12,422 nucleotides of DNA from JBBAEA01 sp041656175 (GTDB lineage: Bacteria > Myxococcota_A > Bradymonadia > UBA4248), in NCBI GenBank assembly GCA_041656175.1, contig JBBAEA010000107.1, positions 1-12,422 of the forward strand, written 5' to 3'. Of the stretch, positions 7,977-12,422 are shown piece after piece. A model generated the notes under the pieces. That model did no database searches. It worked only from the letters and a program-made list of their open reading frames with translations, and was not told the DNA's origin. The position numbers and the translations under genes are program-made. The first letter of the stretch is position 1. Every line of letters begins with the position of its first letter.

Positions 7977-9134
7977 GTGCGGTTTACACACCCCATCCAC
8001 ACACTGATGCCCATTTGCGCAGCCGACTCCTTTACCTTCCGCAGCACAACCTCCGCAATTTAAAGGATCATTGTAAGGATCAATGCAGCCATCACCACAT
8101 TTTTCATGACCATAGCTGCATTCACTCTTACAGGAGCTGTTACTACAACGCAAGCCTGCTTCACATTTTTGGCCAGAGCCCTCTGCTACGCAACCACCGC
8201 AGTTCATATTATCGGTTTGCGGGTTAATACACACTCCCCTACAACTGATCATCGGATACATACACGTCATCAAACAACTGCCACCACTACACGGAACCCC
8301 AGGCGCACAGCGATAGCCAGAACCCTCAAGAACACAACCACCACAGTTATTACTATCGATTAATGTATTTACACATGTACCGCCACAACTCACCGTCGGC
8401 ACTGGACAAGATAACTGGCACACACCGTCTACGCAAAACGCTCCTTCTTCGCATTTTTCACCTTCGCCATCGGCGACACAGCCACCACAATTCATAGGAT
8501 CGCTTTGGGTGTTTACACAGGTGCCACCACAACTCACCGTCGGCTTCGGGCACAACAACTTGCACACACCATCTATACATGTCAAACCTCGCTCGCAACG
8601 TACACCTTCACCATCAGCTACACAGCCCCCGCAATTATCTACGTCAGTCTTCGGATTAATACATACTTCATCACAACTTAGCATCGGCGATGCACACGCG
8701 AGCTTACACTTTCCCTCTATGCACGAAACGCCCTCAGAGCAACGTCTTCCTGTTTCATTATAAAAACAACCCCCACAGTTCACATTATCTGAACTCGTAT
8801 CCACGCAAATGGCATCATAATTTGCATCTAAGCACGCGCTTTGGTACTCCGCACAGCGATCTCGACACGCATACACAATCGCGTCATCCCCCAAAGTCAA
8901 TGGCCGACAAATCCTGTCATTCGTACAACGACCAGCATTTACACCGTAATCCTTATCATCTGCCATCACACATTTACCCGCCACTCGCAGCTCAGCAACC
9001 GTGCACTCGGCCATCCCATCAGGACAACATGTAGAATCACGCGGCGGGCAAAGACTTTCTTTCCCGCTACTAAAAAATGAGCACCTCCCCCGTTTCACAA
9101 GCTGAAAGTAATGGGGAGATAAGAACAAATACAT
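7812..9134 (-). CDS. Cys-rich NCGGC-repeat protein (middle part of split gene)
   Basis: This open frame of 440 codons nominally begins at ATG 9134, but the first 21 codons are an out-of-frame reading of the signal-peptide region. The genuine part starts at the shift near 9072 with SSGKESLCPP. A Cys-rich head of about 95 residues leads into six NCGGC repeats of 48 residues and then EGF repeat 1 and most of repeat 2, where TAG interrupts. The NCGGC repeats carry eight Cys each and resemble Cys-rich repeats common in secreted myxobacterial proteins, sometimes matched to the plant Stig1 profile. I infer an extracytoplasmic, disulfide-stabilised stalk. The frame has no secretion signal of its own, which supports the frameshift reading. 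Confidence 0.75.
   Translation of the reverse strand: MYLFLSPHYFQLVKRGRCSFFSSGKESLCPPRDSTCCPDGMAECTVAELRVAGKCVMADDKDYGVNAGRCTNDRICRPLTLGDDAIVYACRDRCAEYQSACLDANYDAICVDTSSDNVNCGGCFYNETGRRCSEGVSCIEGKCKLACASPMLSCDEVCINPKTDVDNCGGCVADGEGVRCERGLTCIDGVCKLLCPKPTVSCGGTCVNTQSDPMNCGGCVADGEGEKCEEGAFCVDGVCQLSCPVPTVSCGGTCVNTLIDSNNCGGCVLEGSGYRCAPGVPCSGGSCLMTCMYPMISCRGVCINPQTDNMNCGGCVAEGSGQKCEAGLRCSNSSCKSECSYGHEKCGDGCIDPYNDPLNCGGCAAEGKGVGCANGHQCVDGVCKPHCTRECLNSGICTAPNVCTCAEGWIGPTCNTAICNFSCQNGGRCTAPNTYNCTDT
7977..8780 (-). repeat. Six tandem 48-residue NCGGC repeats, period 144 bp
   Basis: The NCGGC anchors occur every 48 residues exactly, five intervals in a row. The Cys positions within each unit are invariant: C-x2-C-x9-C-x5-C-x4-C-x3-C-x6-C-x3-C. 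The sixth unit is cut short and merges into EGF repeat 1. No indel has crept in over 268 codons. Confidence 0.85.
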
Positions 9135-9165
9135 ATAACAGCTGTTTTAGTCGATGTGTTTTCAT
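9070..9165 (-). CDS. Lipoprotein signal peptide fragment (5' part of split gene)
   Basis: The fragment has 31 codons. It begins MKTHRLK (basic), runs through a hydrophobic stretch LLYVFVLISPLL and ends in the lipobox LSAC with Cys23. TAG at 9072-9070 stops it eight residues later. The start at 9165 is preferred over upstream in-frame Met codons because GGAGAAG lies 10 nt upstream and the signal-peptide shape begins here. Dropping one T from the run at 9077-9072 joins it to the NCGGC-repeat frame. Confidence 0.7.
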   Translation of the reverse strand: MKTHRLKQLLYVFVLISPLLSACETGEVLIF

Positions 9166-9175
9166 AAACGTCAAG

Positions 9176-9182
9176 CTTCTCC
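9176..9182 (-). promoter_or_regulatory. Ribosome binding site of the lipoprotein gene
   Basis: GGAGAAG on the minus strand ends 10 nt before ATG 9165. It confirms that translation is meant to begin with the signal peptide rather than at 9134. Just upstream, 9188-9208 can form a 7-bp hairpin (CTCGTTG with CAACGAG) whose role, if any, is unknown. Confidence 0.6.
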
Positions 9183-9268
9183 AAGTACTCGTTGCAAAGC
9201 ACAACGAGCGGCACAACATAACACATAAATTTGCTAAAGAAATACGTAACGCTACGGCGAGGGGAAGC

Positions 9269-12211
9269 TTATTGGAGTTGATCGGCGGATGGCAGTTCTT
9301 CAACTTCTGGCAACCATTCCTCAAATATGGATGTAGAATCATGGCTAAATCCGCATAATCGCCGGCTAGGTACGTAGATCTCACCATTTTCGTCATAAAG
9401 ATCGGGACGATACGCGGGTGCGGATTCAGATTCGGGGACGTAGAACTGTAGCGCTTGTGCCTTGAGGCTTTCGACATACGCTTTTGCGGGACAGCAAGGT
9501 TGGAAGGGCACAGGTGTGCCGCGTTTTTCGTAGCGTTCGCGTGTTTTTTGGATCACGTCGGGGGCACATTTTCGGCGCAGCATTTCATCGATAAACCAGC
9601 GAATGGTTTTTTCATTGCTTGCACTGACGGCGTTTTGTGCACGGTGCAAGGCGCCACTGCGAGGTTTTGGAATGATGGACATGAGGTATGCACATTCTTT
9701 GAGAGAGAGGTCGGCGCTTTGTTTGCCAAAATAGTAGCGCGCGGCAGCTTGGATTCCGTAGACTTCGGGGCCAAATTCGATGACGTTAAAGTAGATCTCC
9801 ATGAGACGCTGTTTGGGAATGCGGTAGACGGACTCAACAAGCCAAGTGTACAGGGCTTCTTGGAATTTGCGTGCGATGCTTTTACTGCGGTCAAAAAAGA
9901 TGTTTTTGACCAACTGCATGGTGATGGTTGAGGCGCCACGGCTAAAGGAGTTTTGCGCTAGGTTTTTGGCAAGCGCAGCTTTAATTTGCAAAAGACTAAA
10001 GCCGTTGTGGGTAAAAAAGCTGCCATCTTCGGTGGTGGTGATAAGTTGAATCAGGTAGGGGTTGAGATCCTCGAACAGAACCCAATCATGATAGTGAGTA
10101 CGGATATCGTCGGCACTGAGACTGGGCGTATAGATTTGCTCTTGCATGACTACGACGGGATAGATCGAGGGTGGAATGTTGATTTTGTGGGGCATGATGG
10201 CGTTTGGGTCTACAATATCATGCGCAAATCCAGTATTTAAGGCTAATATACTACGACCAACTGGAAACCGTGTGATAGAAAATTCGGGGCTGGTTTTTAA
10301 GCTCACATCAAGTTTCATGTTTTGGATTTGAGAGAGCAGGCCTTCGGCGCGGATACTGTAGCTAATATTTCCTGTGCATTCTAGGCCATCGATGGAAGAA
10401 CGAACGGCCATGGGTATAGAATCCAATAGGCTTTGTGCGTTTTGCTCTGGTAGTTCTAAAAGTAATTTAAAGCTGCGATCGCCAGCTTCTTTAGTAGAGT
10501 CGGCTAAAGTTTGGCTACTCAGTGAAAAAATAAACGGAATTTGGTTTAACTTTGCAGATTTGGTAGAAAGTTCGATGTTTTCTTCGTCCATCCTAAGATT
10601 CCATTGACTATTGAAGTCGAACTCTACAGGTAATTCGGCTAGCGCTTCTGTCGCAAGAACAAAATTTCTAGCATCAATACTGAGTGTAGCCTGGGTCTCT
10701 CCGCTCTTGAGTTTGTGTTCAGCGCGTATGTTTGCGTCGATCTCTGAGTTCTGGAGTTGAAAGTTGTTGAGCAGCTTTTTAGCAAAATGAATATCCTCAA
10801 TAAGCGATTTTTTTTGTGATAGGTATGTATGTGTTATTAATGAATCGAACAATTCTGTTAGTTTTGTTAATTCACCGCTTTCTTTAAGATCTAGCTCTAG
10901 AAAAAGTTGCTCTCCAAGCATATTATAATCTGCGCGCAAACTGCTTTGCATTTGAAGTGGAGCACGAGTAGCTACTTCTAATAATAAGTTGATATCTTTT
11001 TTGATGCTGCGATAACCGAGTTCGAGATTGATGTTTTGGAGATCTATGAGGCTAGTGTTATTTTTGCGCTCATCCATAAAGCTAAAACCTGCGTTGTGTA
11101 GGAAGAAGCGCTGTGAAATGAAATAATCCTCGATACTTCGCTCTTTTTTCTCAACATTGTTTGGCAATGCATCGCGTTCAGTCAATAAAACTGTTTTTAG
11201 CTCATCGAGGAAGTCTTCTAAATTCGTCCTTCCAGCATCATTAAGATTAATGTTAAGTTGAAGGTTCTCTGCTTCTAACTCCTTAAAATATACACCGCTC
11301 ACTTTTTTGGGCGGCATAGCAAGAAAACGCATAGCAAAGTTATCGCAGACGAGCATGGGGGAAGCTGATTGTAGAAGGGATAAATCACTGAAAATAAGGG
11401 TGTTGGGTAACTGTAGTGCCAACTTTTGTAATTCAAGTTTGGAGTCGCCTAAGTCTAAACTGATAAGTGGAGTCTGCGCTTGCGCATCTACATGTTCAAA
11501 AAGGATCTTCCCTTCCTTAGCGGACTTAATACTCGCGCTTATTCGCGCGCTGTCTCGTCTATCCTTATTTTGTATAATGCTTTGGTAGTCAACGATGGCA
11601 TTGAGTTTATAGTATTTTTCGTCATCTTGCGTAAGCAGAATCTCGCTAAGTTCGTGTATTGCAAAAGCAAAACTATGTCGCAGCTGAACGGGTTGCATAT
11701 GAATCCATAGTTTATTGAGCTTTATTTGCGGCAACGGTGAGAGCATGCGTTGCAGAGCCGAGATTTTCTTCTCTGCACTTGGGAGCGACTTTTCGCGTGG
11801 CTTTAGTTTTTCGATGATGTCATCAAAGTTTGTCCGATCTTCTACCGTTCTATACCAAAGTTCGCAGCTTTCAATTTCGATTTGCTTAAATTTAATACGT
11901 TTACGGCTAAGAGGAAGCTCTCTAAATTTAGCTTGAATCTGTTTACAGTTCACGCCGATTTCTTCTGACTTGGGGTCAAAAAGACTAATTTGCTCAATTC
12001 CCACACTCCAGGGTGAATTAAGTGCAATGCCTTGAACTTTAACATTTCGCTGAAGCTTTTCTGTCGTTTTGGCAAGTTCGTTGTTAATTGAGTTCTCTAT
12101 AATCGGGGGAAGAACTAAATACCATGTCACTATGGCGATAAGGCTCAACGAGCAAAAAATAGCGATGATAATAATAAATTTTTTAGAACTAGTTGATTTA
12201 GTATTTCTCAT
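9269..12211 (-). CDS. AsmA-like periplasmic protein fused to a GT51 peptidoglycan transglycosylase
   Basis: The product is 980 residues. A basic start and one membrane segment (about 11-34) anchor it in the inner membrane with the rest in the periplasm. Residues about 35-650 look AsmA/DUF748-like, with two modules ending in the typical RTN-F/L-x-D phrase (126-137 and 328-339). Residues about 711-880 form a GT51 glycosyltransferase, which polymerises lipid II into glycan strands. Motifs are TEDGSFFTHNG (catalytic Glu728), RGASTITMQLVKN (758-770), RKFQEA (second Glu785), KQRLMEIYFN (800-809) and GIQAAARYYFGK (819-830). There is no transpeptidase domain; the last 100 residues are unassigned. At 980 residues it is several times the size of monofunctional MtgA (about 240). 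ATG 12211 has no clear ribosome binding site but is the only start that keeps the membrane anchor. The lipoprotein gene follows after 103 bp. Confidence 0.88.
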   Translation of the reverse strand: MRNTKSTSSKKFIIIIAIFCSLSLIAIVTWYLVLPPIIENSINNELAKTTEKLQRNVKVQGIALNSPWSVGIEQISLFDPKSEEIGVNCKQIQAKFRELPLSRKRIKFKQIEIESCELWYRTVEDRTNFDDIIEKLKPREKSLPSAEKKISALQRMLSPLPQIKLNKLWIHMQPVQLRHSFAFAIHELSEILLTQDDEKYYKLNAIVDYQSIIQNKDRRDSARISASIKSAKEGKILFEHVDAQAQTPLISLDLGDSKLELQKLALQLPNTLIFSDLSLLQSASPMLVCDNFAMRFLAMPPKKVSGVYFKELEAENLQLNINLNDAGRTNLEDFLDELKTVLLTERDALPNNVEKKERSIEDYFISQRFFLHNAGFSFMDERKNNTSLIDLQNINLELGYRSIKKDINLLLEVATRAPLQMQSSLRADYNMLGEQLFLELDLKESGELTKLTELFDSLITHTYLSQKKSLIEDIHFAKKLLNNFQLQNSEIDANIRAEHKLKSGETQATLSIDARNFVLATEALAELPVEFDFNSQWNLRMDEENIELSTKSAKLNQIPFIFSLSSQTLADSTKEAGDRSFKLLLELPEQNAQSLLDSIPMAVRSSIDGLECTGNISYSIRAEGLLSQIQNMKLDVSLKTSPEFSITRFPVGRSILALNTGFAHDIVDPNAIMPHKINIPPSIYPVVVMQEQIYTPSLSADDIRTHYHDWVLFEDLNPYLIQLITTTEDGSFFTHNGFSLLQIKAALAKNLAQNSFSRGASTITMQLVKNIFFDRSKSIARKFQEALYTWLVESVYRIPKQRLMEIYFNVIEFGPEVYGIQAAARYYFGKQSADLSLKECAYLMSIIPKPRSGALHRAQNAVSASNEKTIRWFIDEMLRRKCAPDVIQKTRERYEKRGTPVPFQPCCPAKAYVESLKAQALQFYVPESESAPAYRPDLYDENGEIYVPSRRLCGFSHDSTSIFEEWLPEVEELPSADQLQ

Positions 12212-12252
12212 ATTTTGTAAACAACACCGCAGTACTCAATTTTAGATCTGCG

Positions 12253-12287
12253 TTAAGGAAGCTCTGATTTATGGGGGCTACCGCCCC
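12253..12287 (+). repeat. Dispersed repeat end, copy B
   Basis: This block begins TTAAGGAAGCTCTGATT and ends with the hairpin GGGGCTACCGCCCC. It agrees with the minus strand of 6072-6038 at 32 of 35 positions. Similarity ends just after 12289, close to the insertion sequence, so a MITE-like copy was probably cut here by the insertion. It lies about 40 bp upstream of the transglycosylase gene start. Confidence 0.7.
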
Positions 12288-12296
12288 AACTCAGCA

Positions 12297-12422
12297 GGGA
12301 GTGTCAAGTTCTTTGTGTAAACTCACGTTTACCTACTCATTCCTAACGCCATCCCATCCAGGGTGCAAAATATCCAGTTGTCCTCTTATCGTTGCCCAGT
12401 CTCTGATACAATGAGTCCACTT
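12297..12422 (-). mobile_element. End of an IS256-family insertion sequence
   Basis: The terminal sequence at about 12297-12324, read on the minus strand, contains GAGTTTACACA and TTGACACTCCC, the style of end found in IS256-family elements. Immediately inside is the end of a transposase frame. The other end, and any 8-9 bp target duplication, lie outside the window. On the near side the candidate duplication is AACTCAGC or similar (12288-12296). Confidence 0.55.
12333..12422 (-). CDS. IS256-family transposase, C-terminal end (partial)
   Basis: Only the last 29 codons and TAG lie in the window; the gene continues beyond 12422. The residues KWTHCIRDWATIRGQLDI match the pattern W-T-x-x-I-R-(N/D)-W-x-x-x-x-x-Q-L-x-I that closes many IS256 (mutator-type) DDE transposases. 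The fit with the adjacent terminal repeat supports the call. The catalytic residues are not visible, so activity cannot be judged. Confidence 0.6.
   Translation of the reverse strand, partial: KWTHCIRDWATIRGQLDILHPGWDGVRNE

Larger units (their letters stand above)
6069..9165 (-). pseudogene. Broken lipoprotein gene: NCGGC repeats, EGF repeats, FGE-like domain
   Basis: Three minus-strand pieces belong to one gene. It opens at ATG 9165 with a lipoprotein signal peptide. A T6 run (9077-9072) then shifts the frame by one base; with five T the signal reads straight into the Cys-rich body. An in-frame TAG at 7814-7812 later splits EGF repeat 2 at the position of its conserved Trp. Restored, the product has 1031 residues: signal with LSAC (Cys23 lipidated), Cys-rich head, six 48-residue NCGGC repeats, twelve EGF-like repeats, and a C-terminal FGE-like domain. 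Glu at +2 of the lipid Cys is compatible with outer-membrane sorting. The intact repeat spacing everywhere else says the frame was under selection until recently. Recoding or sequencing error are alternatives to true decay. The role is inferred to be surface binding or scaffolding. Confidence 0.7.

Noticed and set aside
6837..8780. Periodic repeats that might suggest a CRISPR array or satellite DNA
   Set aside because: The periods of 96 and 144 bp are multiples of three and match protein repeats; units vary at synonymous and other sites and there are no spacers.
9070..9477. Longer version of the signal-peptide frame beginning at 9477
   Set aside because: The first 104 codons overlap the end of the transglycosylase gene in another frame. 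The good ribosome binding site and signal-peptide shape place the start at 9165.
9553..9939. 128-codon minus-strand frame inside the transglycosylase gene
   Set aside because: It overlaps the GT51 motifs in a different frame and has no independent support.

Overview
The window looks like a piece of a bacterial chromosome. The gene content suggests a deltaproteobacterial or myxobacterial-type Gram-negative (Myxococcota/Bradymonadales-like). It holds a giant TPR protein, a Cys-rich secreted lipoprotein with NCGGC and EGF repeats ending in a formylglycine-generating-enzyme-like domain, and an AsmA-like protein fused to a GT51 transglycosylase. The taxon is inferred from these architectures; no rRNA or other marker gene is present.

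Layout. Positions 1-460 are a non-coding leader with a strong G/C-tract hairpin (31-84) and a possible promoter. A 1701-residue TPR protein is encoded on + at 461-5566. It converges on a large minus-strand gene (9165 down to 6069). The 500-bp gap between them is packed with palindromes and a 184-bp MITE-like element (TTAA duplications, 16-bp inverted repeats). This element supplies a terminator-like hairpin at the end of the minus-strand gene. Upstream on the minus strand, 103 bp away, lies the AsmA-like/GT51 gene (12211 down to 9269). At the right edge are one end of an apparent second copy of the MITE-like repeat and, abutting it, the end of an IS256-family insertion sequence with the last 29 codons of its transposase.

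The most notable object is the minus-strand gene at 6069-9165. Read across two lesions it would encode one 1031-residue outer-membrane-type lipoprotein: signal peptide with lipobox LSAC, six exact 48-residue NCGGC repeats, twelve roughly 32-residue EGF-like repeats, and an FGE-like (C-type-lectin-fold) domain without the catalytic Cys pair. It is broken twice. A one-base shift at a T6 run separates the signal peptide from the body. An in-frame TAG sits exactly where EGF repeat 2 should have its conserved Trp. The rest of the frame is intact, so the choices are very recent decay, sequencing error, or recoding. The first site resembles a +1 slip (UUU at a UAG stop, SD-like G-rich stretch upstream), and both apparent substitutions near the second are G to A in the same ACTTA context.

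Functionally, two of the three main genes act in the envelope: a peptidoglycan glycosyltransferase tethered to an AsmA-type periplasmic region, and a surface adhesin/scaffold-like lipoprotein. The TPR protein appears cytoplasmic. Their shared location does not by itself show that they work together.
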